Below, one piece after another: positions 34,156-44,279 of a stretch of 64,000 bases of DNA. Position numbers and translations under genes: made by a program. The notes under the pieces are model-generated. The model saw nothing but the letters and a program-made list of their open reading frames with translations. It ran no database searches and was not told the DNA's origin. Position 1 is the stretch's first letter. Each line of letters begins with the position of its first letter. This stretch comes from Zygnema cylindricum (Eukaryota; Streptophyta; Zygnematophyceae; Zygnematales; Zygnemataceae): NCBI GenBank assembly GCA_037447655.1, contig JBBHKE010002325.1:1-64000 (forward strand). Direction: 5' to 3'.

Positions 34156-34800
34156 TTTGGGTACATTATTTAAGCAAACTTCTTTTTGAAAAGAAAGATT
34201 TGGGAATGGAATTTGGAAGTTATGGATGAAATTAACATCACGTGGAGACAATTTTGGGGTCAATTTTCTAAAGCCCACAGATCATCCGATCGGCATGATT
34301 GGCGATTCGTTCAACTTTTTTTATTTTTTTCATTTTTGTTTTGTATTTCTTACATTTTCTCACTTTTCGGATGCTATTTTTTGGAATACGGTGCCTTTGA
34401 TCTGTACAAAAAATTATTTCTTTCTTCCTCAAGATTTTGTCTCTAAAATTCTAGTAGTTTAGTTGTCTTGGTATTTAGAAAAGGTACGATTCACCTCTTA
34501 CTATCTTTGGTTTTTTTTCACACGGGGCCTATTCTACTTGTTATTCCGGAAAATAAATCTCCCACAGAACTTATTATGGAAGCAATGGCCAAAATTGCTG
34601 ACATCATCACGATGTCATGTGGGACAAAGGAAAAAATAGCTTTCGATTATTTACATTATCGCTTGCTATACCGTCAACTTTATTTTTTAGATTGGCTGAA
34701 TTTACTATGGGCTTTGACTTTAAGTGTTTTTCCGAACGGCTTTTTAGGCAACACTAAAAGGCTACAAAACAGGCTTGTGAATTGAAATTGCTAATACAAT
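34156..34800 (+). other. GH16 3' flank, unit 3, conserved open segments
   Basis: This contains the two recurrent segments, here read as EVMDEINITWRQFWGQ (34186-34310) and MEAMAKIADIITMSCGTKEK with what follows (34576-34785). The second gives an open frame of up to 105 residues in this unit and about 69 residues in the right arm (49647-49856 minus). Function and coding status are unknown. Confidence 0.35.
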
Positions 34801-35562
34801 TCTGTATATTCTTTTAGTTACCTTCTCTTTTGATGTTCCATACGGATGCTTTAGATTTGGTTTTAAAAATGTTCGAAATTGACTTTTTATTGCTTCATAT
34901 TCCAAGTTTTCTTCCGAGAAATGTTGATCGAATTTTACACCGGTCATCCCATGTGAAAGGCACGATGTGTTTTTAATAACATTACTTCAAAAAGTCCAAT
35001 AGTCAAATTTTGGCTTTAATGTCAAGTTTCAAAAAGTTCTATATTTAAATCATGGTTTTAAACGTCAAGAAGTAAACTTTTGCATGAAAAAGCAATCAAC
35101 TTTCCACTTTTAAGGCGCACAAATATATTTTTATGTATTCCAATAAATTTTCAAGAATTGACAACACTGTTTTCAGATAGTGTGTTTTTGATTAGTCAAC
35201 GCTAACGTTGATTAAAAAATTGTCATTTCTATGTGTTCTAGTTTTGCACTAAACAAAACCAGTTCTCCAATACCTGCTACCTCACAGCCTTTTCAATTCT
35301 AGTCTTTTAAAACCTACCTGTTTGTGTTGATTAAACATCACGAAATAACTAAACGTCAAGGAACAACTAAGAATTACAAGTAAAAAACCCTTTTTAAGCC
35401 AAGTCCATCGGAACATGTTTCAAAATGTTAAGCTATCAGAAAAATAAAACATTTAAACTTTTTCTCTAACTCAATTTTTTCATTTCGGCTATATTTCAAT
35501 TCCAATTCTCATTCTAGTTTCAATTTCAGTTTCAGTTTCAGTTTCGGTCAGTTTCATGAGTT
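34801..35562. other. Unit 3 intergenic spacer, no gene seen
   Basis: Colinear with 8900-9668 and, inverted, 48830-49600. TTTCAG and TTCCAA repeats lie near 35497-35550. No coding signal. Confidence 0.7.
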
Positions 35563-35763
35563 TCACTCACTGCCTTTCTCCAAAGTCTTTCTTATACTTA
35601 GTACAGTTAAGTGTGTCGATATTTGCACAAAAAGGACAGATGCTGCGCCAATAAGAACCAAGGCCTTGTCATCATATCTATTGGCCAATCGGACAAGGCC
35701 GACGCACGAGATACCGACAGCAACGCCGCATATCTGTCCAATTGCAAAATTTCCCTCGGCCAT
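35563..35763 (-). CDS. Small two-helix membrane protein, copy C
   Basis: A 66-residue protein starting MAEGNFAIGQICG, with two hydrophobic segments (about 8-27 and 37-57) around LANRYDDKAL, and the end IRKTLEKGSE. It differs from copy D (48,629) at only a few positions (such as VAVG/IAVG, VLIG/VIIG, SIRKT/GIRKA). No signal or transit peptide is evident; the first hydrophobic segment could act as an anchor. The role is unknown. The frame stays open while the neighbouring GH16 pseudogene has decayed, which favours function. Confidence 0.65.
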   Translation of the reverse strand: MAEGNFAIGQICGVAVGISCVGLVRLANRYDDKALVLIGAASVLFVQISTHLTVLSIRKTLEKGSE

Positions 35764-35944
35764 TTTAGTTTGTAGCGTCACACCGAATCGGTACGGACAG
35801 GTACAAGACTGGTAGTCACGCGAGATTGAGTGACGTTTTCGAGTTCTACGTATTAAGTTAAACAGGAGTGATTGGAGAAGCGTTTTTATCTATGAGATGG
35901 TCGAGGAAGAAGGAGCTAGTCGAGTTTTTAGTTCTTTTTGTTAA

Positions 35945-36420
35945 TAATGTTTATGAATTACTATTTGTACTCTTTTTTTTGTACGGAGAATCTGAAAAGT
36001 TTTGGCGAGAATGCCAACAGTTGCACTGGAAATGCTACTTACAAGGTTCCCCCGCGGTACAGTAGATCGTCTGCCAGAAAAGAATCGGTACTTGGTACAT
36101 AGATTGAAGAGTGTGATAGTTTTTAGACTAGTACAGATTCTTTGTCATGTTTTGAGCACTTTGTAGGGATTCAGCCGGCGATATAATATGTAGCAAACTC
36201 CGACGCGGCAGTCGGATTACAGATTAGGGTTAAGTTCCATTGAAGCAGGCAGCCGCCGTTTCCGGGAAACGTCAATGACCAGCGCGCACTTTTCGTACTA
36301 AACAAAGAATTGACCAATAGAACTTACTCGTGAATTGAAAACGACGCCGAAGCGGATTGCTCGTCGTTTAAAGTATGCGATGGAGTTTTCGATTTGTAAG
36401 TTATTTTGGTACTAATGGAA
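35945..36420 (+). other. Broken divergent frame and conserved block, unit 3
   Basis: The counterpart of the 10093-10296 frame is present but broken: CCCCCGCGGTACAGTAG introduces a stop and shifts frame. It is followed at 36168 by the GATTCAGCCGG block. If the peptide were essential this copy would not serve. Confidence 0.5.
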
Positions 36421-36609
36421 AATCCTATTTGTTCAAATCGCGCTTTTTTTTAATTTTTCCAGTTTCTATGTATTGTACGTGACTTTTGTTTAAAGTATGC
36501 GATGGAGTTTTCGATTTGTAAGTTATTTTGGTACTAATGGAAAATCCTATTTGTTCAAATCGCGCTATTTTTTCATTTTTCCAGTTTCTACGTATTGTAA
36601 GTGACTTTT
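36366..36609. repeat. Tandem duplication, 2 x 122 bp
   Basis: GTTTAAAGTATGCGATGGAG... starts at 36366 and again at 36488, with a few differences. It is absent from the matching places in units 1, 2 and the right arm, so it is private to unit 3. Confidence 0.85.
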
Positions 36610-37428
36610 GAAAAACTAGCAAAAAAAAATCTACTGTAAACTGAAACTGAATTTTAGGGGGAACCTATAAACAAATTACGGTAGATGTACGTTTTTTTAC
36701 GAAAATCGTACGGAAGTTTACGAAAACGATACACTTAGGGTAACCTTCCATCAGGCGAAAAGTGGGGTTGTTTACTGGAAAAAGTACCCTTCCGTACTAG
36801 GCCGTACTGTTTTTTTTTTTTTTTTTTCAAAAGTTGTTTACTAAAAAATAAGATTACGATTCTCCAAGTATCCGGGAGAAGACGTCGACCATCCGATTAC
36901 ATTTTGGTCTTCATCTGCGAAGCAATCGCTCCATACGCCTCTGTATTGGTGAACCCACCTCGCCGAGGTGGGTTCAGCAATACAGAACCAGTCAAATCGC
37001 TACACCTGGACGTCAGACACGTGCGTCGATGAAAAATGAAAATTTTCACACGCCCCCAAAGTCACGTGCATTCGGACAAGGTGACCGTAAAATTTTTGCC
37101 GAAAAGAAATACGGTTTTTTCCTGAAAGTCATCAGCGTGAAGGAGATCTCTGAGGTACATTGACGCGGTACACTTGTGAAGTACACGTCCGTAATACGCA
37201 AGTACGGATTTTTATACGAAAATGGTCGGTTTCCAAATCTTTGACGATTTTATAGATTTGATCGTCGACCTACGTGGAATCACTCAAATTAGAACACGTA
37301 TGTAAAAACTTGTTTACAGATGATACGCGATGTAACCGAGGCCTCTGTAATACAGAAATTTTGCTGTCCGTACTATTACAGAGACCTCCTGATGTAACCA
37401 TACCCTTAGTTAGAACTAATTCAGTAAT
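36610..37428. mobile_element. Unit-3-specific insert with possible TIR termini and a hairpin
   Basis: The right arm and unit 2 lack this sequence. At about 36,735 CTTAGGGTAACCTTCCATCAGG is approximately the inverse of the sequence near 37,390-37,410 (CATCAGG...CCATACCCTTAG), so 36,735-37,411 may be a DNA transposon without a coding region. It contains a perfect palindrome at 36951-36975, extended to a 45-base hairpin (36941-36985), and a further inverted pair GGCCTCTGTAATAC / TATTACAGAGACC near 37342 and 37374. Confidence 0.45.
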
Positions 37429-37430
37429 TA

Positions 37431-37647
37431 CACCGTCGATCGTATTTAGCGTGTATGTTTTTTTTGTCTCTTAAAACATCTTTTCTCCGTACAGACATGT
37501 CGGATTGTGGATCTGACGGTTGCGATTGAAAGGTTGTATTCTCAGCTTTCGAATGGCGGTCTTAAATTGAAAATTAGACAAATGTGTACGGAGAAAAGAT
37601 GTTTTCAGTGGCGAAAAAAATATACACGCTAAATACGATCGACGGTG
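37431..37647. mobile_element. Stowaway-like MITE, 217 bp, with an empty site in the other arm
   Basis: Long inverted arms: CACCGTCGATCGTATTTAGC at the start and GCTAAATACGATCGACGGTG at the end, flanked by TA at 37429 and 37648. In the right arm (about 47,600-47,640, minus strand) the flanks CAGTAAT and GTAATTACG are joined by one TA. The element therefore entered after the arms duplicated. Confidence 0.9.
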
Positions 37648-37819
37648 TAGTAATTACGATTCACGGCGTTGTCCGCACTGATTCCTTCGCACGGTTCAAA
37701 TTTCAGAGACTGGCAGAAAAAGGATTTAAAATAGTATGGCATTATGCCATTATGGCGCTACAGTACTAATCAGTAATTACGTAGAAATAGGAAATTAAAA
37801 GAGAAATTGAAGGGCTTGA

Positions 37820-38290
37820 TATTGCCACGTCTCGAATAAAATAACAAGTTAAAAACTGCAGTTTTCAAATATTTTCTTCCAGCATATTTGCTGATTGAGC
37901 GCCACGTGTACTGAATGAATCTCTGGTAGAAAAAAGCTGCGTCTAGCACTGCCCTCACACGTGTTCTCCAAAGCCTCACTGCTCAAAAAAGTATTGTTTC
38001 GTGCGAAATTCTGTTCGAGACTTCGAGGCAGACATTCGCCGGGAAAGAGCACGTGCGAAGCCCCAAGTACATCCCAAATTCCTGGAAAAAGAAGCGTTTG
38101 ATTGGCTTGCTGGAAAAGTCGTCGACATGTTTACAATTATGTTTGCCACGTGGTAGCCTAATGAGTTTGCTGGCAAAAAGTTCGTGCGACGTGGATGGAT
38201 GTGGAATTAGGACCTGTTCTTGGCACTTGCAACGGACTGCAGAAATGTTCTCCTGCCAGAATATAAAAAGTGAGCTTAGGGTTACAATCA
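37820..38290 (+). promoter_or_regulatory. ELIP promoter, unit 3: four G-boxes and TATA
   Basis: CACGTG occurs at 37903, 37958, 38050 and 38147; further ACGTC and ACGTGG words are at 37826 and 38188; the TATA box ATATAAAAA is at 38261. All four boxes recur in order in the right-arm promoter and in the two pseudogene promoters. In plants ELIP genes are induced by strong light and UV-B through HY5-type bZIPs that bind ACGT cores; that this holds here is inference. Confidence 0.7.
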
Positions 38291-38386
38291 ATACTCAGTA
38301 TTGCAATCTTCCAGCAATCAATCTCCAGCAATCAAATATTCACTCAAATTTTCAGTTCACAGCCTAATCACTTCAACTTCATCACA

Positions 38387-38717
38387 GTAAGTTTTATTTC
38401 TTTCTAGCACTTAGATGAATATTGTAATGTTCTTGCTTTTAGTTTCATTCTAATAGCGATTGTGAGCTGGTTCACAAGGGATCATCGTTTTTTTATTGCA
38501 ATAAGCTTGTTGTTTGTTGTTAACGTGACAATGTTCAGTTTTGTATATTGACAATATAGTTGATACATCTGGTAATGCTGTATTAAGAGACTAATATTGT
38601 CGCAGCTTATATATCATACTTGTTTTTCTGCTTTATCATTTTACCAAAACGAATAAGCAACAAGCTTGTCTGTACAACCTTCTTTGATGATAAAAGGCTT
38701 TTCTTTTCTTTTGACAG
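38387..38717 (+). other. Intron in the ELIP 5' UTR
   Basis: ACA/GTAAGTTTTATTT at 38387 and TTTTGACAG at 38717 bracket an AT-rich stretch lying 14 bases before the ATG at 38732. The same borders are present in the right-arm gene and in both pseudogenes, which supports a spliced leader. Confidence 0.65.
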
Positions 38718-38731
38718 AAAAAATCATCAAA

Positions 38732-40577
38732 ATGGCCGCTTCAGCCATGCTCTCCATCAACACAGCGGCGCAATCCGCGAAAATTTTCTCTCCTTTGCCC
38801 GTCCGATCCACCTCTCGCTCCGTTGGAGCAGTAAAGGTTTCTCCTTTCCACCAGAGGCGCTCCATTGTGTGTCAGGCCTCCAAAGAAGATCCTTTATCAG
38901 CTGTAAGTTTCTGACGAAATCCTGTCTTACAGAATTTCTTTCAAATTCAACAATTCTCTGTGTGTTTGTAAGGAGTCGGAGCCAAAATTTGTTCTAAAAA
39001 GCCTTGAAATCTTAAAAAAATTATAAAAATCTCCTCTTGATTTTCTAGATTTCTCATCATGCCATGCCTAGACAAACTACAATCTCGTACCTACGATTTG
39101 GATAACTTACTTTCAATTCGAGCACATTTTTCAAGCTGTAAATGTGCCATATTTATAAAGCCTTTTGAATTAAATGTTACTAGTATCTCTCTTGCTTTAC
39201 CAAATTTGTACTGTGCTTCGGTTTGTTTACCATGATTTGCTAACCAACTACAATATGATAATTAAGTGCAATTTGATGACTAGGAACTGAAAATTGATAA
39301 CTGTTAACTGTAACTACGATTTCAATAACAAAATTTGAAACTCTAACACATTGAAGCTGTCTCGTCGCAGGTAAAAAGTGCTGTTGACGGTACCAAAAAT
39401 CAGATCACCAAGGAAGATGTTTTGGCCAACCAGGAGAAAAATTTCAGCGAGAAACAATCTGTTGTAGGAAGTATTCCTTCCCAGGGCGCTACCATTCCTA
39501 GGGCTGAGGTGGACCGCCGTCCCGAGCTCGGAAACACATCTTTTGGCAGTGTTATGGCTTTCGATGGACCCGGACCTGAGACCATCAATGGACGACTGGT
39601 ATGTATTCAATTTTTTATGGAATTGAAAAAATAATTTTTAAGTTTCCAGGCTCATCTGTCATGGTTTCTATATGGAGGTTCTTTGCTAGCGGCATTGTTT
39701 TTCATGTATGTCATTTTAGAAGTTCTCTGCTTAATTTTATTGTGAATTGTTCCGTTTTAATACTAAATTGAGGTTACTGTTTTGAGAGGATGGTCATTAA
39801 GGATTCATGCTGATATCCAAACTTGCAGTTTTAAACCATTTAATGAGCATCTTTTTGTCTTTCCCGACCCTTTAATGAGCATATCTTATTCTTTTGGTTT
39901 GCAGGATATGTTAGGATGTGCCTGTGGATTCACTTAAATCTGCTCAAATATCTATTATGGATTAAGATTCACAAGCTATCGCTAACTCAAAAAAGCTGTT
40001 GTTTTATCCTTTTTTTGTTTATATTTTTTTGCAGGCCATGTTGGGATGTGCCTGGGGATTCATCTCCGAGCGCATGACAGGCCTCAGAATCGTTGACCAG
40101 GTCAACTCTCCCAACAGCCCGGGCCTCTTCTGGCTTTTGGCGTCCACTCAGATCCTCATCTTCGCATCTCTGGTTCCCATCTTCAACGGAGAGTCCCCTG
40201 ACAGCCGCAGGTAGGATTTTGTCATCCGATTATGGTCTCTGTTTTTGCAAAGTAGTGAAATATGAAGGAATGGTTGCATTCTTCTTTCATACTGTTCTGC
40301 GGCAACATCTGATTGAAGAACTATGATTTTTCAATTAGTGACACTATTCAAATGTGATGCCACAAATTCATGTTTAAACTCCATAATACAGATTTTGTTG
40401 ACATTTTGTGGAAATTGTGTACAGAGTGAGCTGACAGTTCCATTCTTTTCTTGTCTCAACAGGAATGGTCCTTTCACTGCCAAGGCTGAGCGCTGGAATG
40501 GTCGTCTGGCTATGGTCGGTTTCGCCGGTATTCTTATCTCCGAGTATATTTTTGGAAAGGCTGTTTTTGGCTTTTAG
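38732..40577 (+). CDS. ELIP: Early light-induced protein (ELIP), unit 3
   Basis: ELIPs are three-helix thylakoid proteins of the chlorophyll a/b-binding superfamily that protect against photo-oxidative stress. Exons are 38732-38902, 39371-39598, 40035-40210 and 40463-40577, all with GT/AG borders, giving 229 residues. Residues 1 to about 49 form a Ser/Arg-rich chloroplast transit peptide (MAASAMLSINTAAQSAK... to VCQA). A hydrophilic stretch ends FDGPGPETINGRL. Helix 1 carries the chlorophyll-binding motif ETINGRLAMLGCAWGF, helix 2 is GLFWLLASTQILIFASLV, and helix 3 repeats the motif as ERWNGRLAMVGFAG and ends GKAVFGF. The motif of helix 1 spans the exon 2/3 junction. It is nearly identical to the inverted copy at 44280-46530. 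Confidence 0.93.
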
Positions 40578-41190
40578 GCTGCCGTTAGTTTTACTCCAAA
40601 GTGTATGATAGGACCTGTGTACGCTGGAAAAGAACTGTAGTGACGTGTATATATTGTAACGATCGACTTTTCCAGCAGAATGCTGTTGAAGCTCAAGGAA
40701 CTCTGGTTTTGTGAAAGAAATAAGTTATTGGCGATAGTGTAGCGCAAGAGGGGATTCTCATTTTTGTGATCATATGAAATAAAATCAGAAGTTTTTGTTC
40801 AATATTGATAATGATCAAAGTCCTGATTTGAAAGGATTCCACAGAGGAAATGAATGTTGTACTGTGCCGGTTTTCATGCTTTGTGGTGTTGTATAGCTCT
40901 AAATATGTTTTTTTTTTGGTATGCCAAAATAGAGCGACAGCGTAAAGGCTTGATCTTTCATTTGTTACGATTTTGATTGCATAATGAATTTAATTTTGTT
41001 CAATTTTACCTTAGATGTTGTGAAACCTTAAACATTGTACGGAGCACAACTTGTGGAAAGAGTAATCATTGTAGCATTTTAAATATTATTACATACTTTT
41101 ACAATTGATAGGAACAGAAACATAAATTAGTAGGCAGAGTTCTGCCAATTGATTGATAAATCCCAAACTTGAAATAAATGGTAGGCCACG
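40578..41190. other. ELIP 3' flank and palindrome arm edge
   Basis: 40578-40750 (3' UTR region with GTATATATTGTA and CAGCAGAATGCTGTT) matches the inverted sequence at 44100-44270. Beyond about 40,750 no arm-to-arm similarity is visible; this is where the spacer begins. No gene is seen from there to the chlB fragment. Confidence 0.6.
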
Positions 41191-41199
41191 GAATTTAGT

Positions 41200-42240
41200 T
41201 GTTCCATAGGTGTTGTAGCCATATAAAGCATTCCAAATTCCTTTTTTTAGATACAAAGCAGTCATTAAACTTACTTCATGATATCGCACCAAATTTAACC
41301 AATCTTTCGGTAAAATTTGAAGGTTTTCAACTGATCCCCCTTCCTGATTAACCTCATTCACTTCATTACTAAGATCTTGTAAAAAACGCTTCAGTTCTTT
41401 ACAATCATGTTGATTATGAAAACCAAGAATAAACATTCCAATAATATTTACAAAGGGTTTTTCTCTAATAGACTGATTTAAAAGTACCTTGTCTACGAGC
41501 TTTATCAAGATAATATCTCACCCACTTGCTCAAGTGTTCTATCTGCTGCTTGTAATTCATTGACTCGATAGTGACTTACATCAGCGAAAATGACTTCAGA
41601 GTTCGATGCAATTGATACTCTATCTACAAAATTTTGTAAATCTTCTTGTTGAATACGAAGTGCATGTAGGGGTTAACACAATTAAATTAGGACGTTCTTC
41701 TTTAGGAATTGATTTTTTGTGGTTTTGAAAAAAACATGAAATTTAAAGTAGATAAAAGCTAAAATGCAATGTTGCAAACCTTCATTTTTCTCCAACTGTA
41801 CATTTCAACAAAACAGATGCTACACATTGATGGTTAAAAAATGGTTAAAAAAAAAGCTTTTGTATTAAGCAATTTAAAACAAACATTTCTTAAATTTAAT
41901 AAATCAAATTGTTGGTAGCTATTCCTCTCACTTATTGAAACAGCAACTTATGTACATCTGATGTATAATGATAGTAAGTATTTGCGTGTTAGATTAAAGA
42001 GTATAATTCATGAAACTAGCCTATTGGATGTATACTGACCCGGCTCATGTTGGAACTTATGCGTGTGGCAAGCTCTTTTAGAAATGTACGTGCTGTTATT
42101 CATACTCCTTTGGGAGATGACTACTTTAATGTAATGCGTTCTATGCTGGAAAGAAAAACGGATTTTACCTCTGTCATTGCTAGTACATTATTTCGCCATC
42201 TATTGGCAAGAGGATCGCAAGAAAGAGTAGTAGAAAATTG
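41200..42240. pseudogene. chlB: Nuclear copy of plastid chlB, two rearranged fragments
   Basis: chlB encodes a subunit of light-independent protochlorophyllide reductase and normally lies in the plastid genome. The plus fragment 42010-42240 starts [16 protein letters not shown], has a small frame change, then [16 protein letters not shown] and [12 protein letters not shown]. The minus fragment (41722 to about 41200) continues the gene: [17 protein letters not shown], a frame change, [40 protein letters not shown], another shift, [47 protein letters not shown] and [12 protein letters not shown]. The pieces are on opposite strands with about 290 bp between, and frames are broken, so it is a decayed plastid insertion (NUPT), not a gene. 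Confidence 0.88.
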
Positions 42241-42691
42241 CTGCTCATGTTATGCAAGTTATGTAAATAAGAATGTGTTGGACAACATATGTTATAGATT
42301 AACTTCTGGTCAGTACACTTTTCAAACTATTATGTAAAATAGCATAGAAAATGGAAAATTTACTCTTCAAAATAGACGATCTATATGAATTTGAAACTCC
42401 GTCAACATTGAACTGGAATGTTCATAAAGTACCTGTCTCATAATGCCGCACATCGTTCATATTCGCATTGTTTGTGATAAGTTTTGGAATATTCGATAAT
42501 TTGCTTTCAAATTTCGTTTCTCTTCCCGTTTCGAGTTTCTGAATTTTTTGTTCTTGTTTACATCTCTACTCCGCTTCTCTACCATTTTCCATTTTTGTGT
42601 AAATCTTGTTACTGTCACCCTTTTATCCACTGCAAATTAGTGGAACAACGTGCACAACCGGGAGTAACACTTTGGATGAAGGAAAATAAAT
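42241..42691. other. Spacer, no gene recognised
   Basis: AT-rich with short frames. It could contain further plastid sequence, but I recognise none. Confidence 0.4.
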
Positions 42692-42840
42692 CATAGGTTT
42701 AATGTGCGAAAAAATATGGTATGTTATGTATTGTGACCCTGTAGAGGGTGCGTACTATACAGATATTTTGAGTATAGTACACATTGTTCAGGGAGAACAA
42801 TATATAGTGCTTCCAATTGTTTTCACACATTAAACCTATG
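42692..42840. mobile_element. Small TIR element, 149 bp
   Basis: It starts CATAGGTTTAATGTGCGAAAA and ends with the inverse of CATAGGTTTAATGTGTGAAAA (20 of 21 positions match). A possible 3-bp AAT duplication flanks it. The centre has a further hairpin GTACTATAC...GTATAGTAC. No coding content. The termini differ from the CACCG MITEs, so it is a second family. Confidence 0.65.
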
Positions 42841-44279
42841 AATTGACTTTAGACTCACTTCTAACATTGATTGAAGGAGATAATTACGTAATGTATCGGA
42901 ATTCTGTAAGGCGAACTTATCTTATCTGTTCCTGGTTTGAATCGGAAATAAGACTAGGAAATTATCTTGAAGCAATCACTCGTTGTTAAGATGATTTGGA
43001 AAAGAAAATATGACAATGTGTAAAATCAATGTTGACCCTTCAACTACGATTCAAATTTAAAATCATCATCTACACTGTGAAACCCATTTATTCACCTACA
43101 TTTTTCCGGGTTTGGCCTCACTAAATTTTTCCCATATTCTTCATAGTTTCAAAAACTATTGGGAAGATAAAACTGGCTGGTGAATGGTTCAAGATAAAAT
43201 GTGTTTGTAGGTCGGCTAACTTTAACTTTAACATTACCTTTCCTCTTTTCAAATTCTAACAACAGGATTATATGCTAATACCATTTGTACTTTTCCCCGC
43301 TTATAATCATTGGTTTAATTGGAAATTTCAGCAGATAGTCAAAGTCGATTTTTCTTAAGAGACATTTTAATTGAACATTTCAGCAGATGGTCAATGTGGG
43401 ATTTTCTTAAGAGATTCTAATCGGACATTTCAGCAGACAGCCAATGTCGTTTTTGTTAAGAGGCGTTGAGGGATTTTTGAAGTTAGATTAGAAAAAATGT
43501 TGCATTTTCCATCACACTACAAGTAATATTGAAAAAGGGCTAAGAATGTACAATATCGAACTTCCAGTTTCTTAAAGTGCTTACAACTATGTTTTACGGT
43601 TTTTGACCAAAAAAAGTCGCCAAATCAGAGTTAATTAATTCTCGTAGCAATGGATGGAGTAGGTAAACCAGCTAAAGTGCCTTTGAAAATATTCCCATGA
43701 GTCTCATGTTTAGGAACGATTTAAAATTCTGTTTCAAAAATTATACTTATTTCAGTAAAAAAATATTTTACTAAATCAGTTTCCTCCAACTCAATACAAA
43801 AATCACACTATATACTTGTGAAAAAAATGATTATATTGCACAATTTTGTTGAAAATATATATTAGTACATATGGAAATCTGGAATATTTTTCCGAAATGT
43901 CATGCCAGAAACACACAGGTTAATTAAACAAAAAAAAAATAAAAAAAAATGATGGAAAACTATATTACAAAACAATTTCGAAACAAACTCCTTCAAATTT
44001 TATAAACACACCAAAACCAATTACAACGCTTTTTTCCGTGAAGGAAAAAAAAAAAACGATTTTATAAAGAAATCTCCCAACTACTTCAAATTCACACTAT
44101 AGAGCTTATTACTCTGGAAAACAAAAACACTAAAATTCTGTAACAGCATTCTGCTGAAAAAAACTGTCCGTACAATATATACACTGTCACTACAGTTTCC
44201 CCGCCAAAATAAATATTTCATATTGGTACATTATCTTATCGATACATTATTTTATTGATACTTTATTCGAATAAACCAC
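42841..44279. other. Spacer to ELIP 3' end, no gene; short tandem repeat
   Basis: Gene-free and AT-rich with A-runs around 43,930 and 44,045. It includes the three-unit repeat at 43317-43462. From about 44,100 it matches the ELIP 3' flank of the left arm. Confidence 0.6.
43317..43462. repeat. Three tandem units of about 51 bp
   Basis: AAT(T/C)GGAAATTTCAGCAGA-like units begin at 43317, 43369 and 43419, each followed by GTCAA(A/T)GT and TTTTCTTAAGAG-like sequence. It lies in the palindrome spacer. Confidence 0.8.

Noticed and set aside
41089-41508. 139-residue open frame as a nuclear gene
   Set aside because: It is the minus-strand chlB fragment with a shifted end; neighbouring chlB parts are frame-broken and inverted.
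42047-42337. 96-residue open frame as a separate gene
   Set aside because: It is the frame-shifted 5' part of the chlB insertion; the last 20 residues are not chlB-like.
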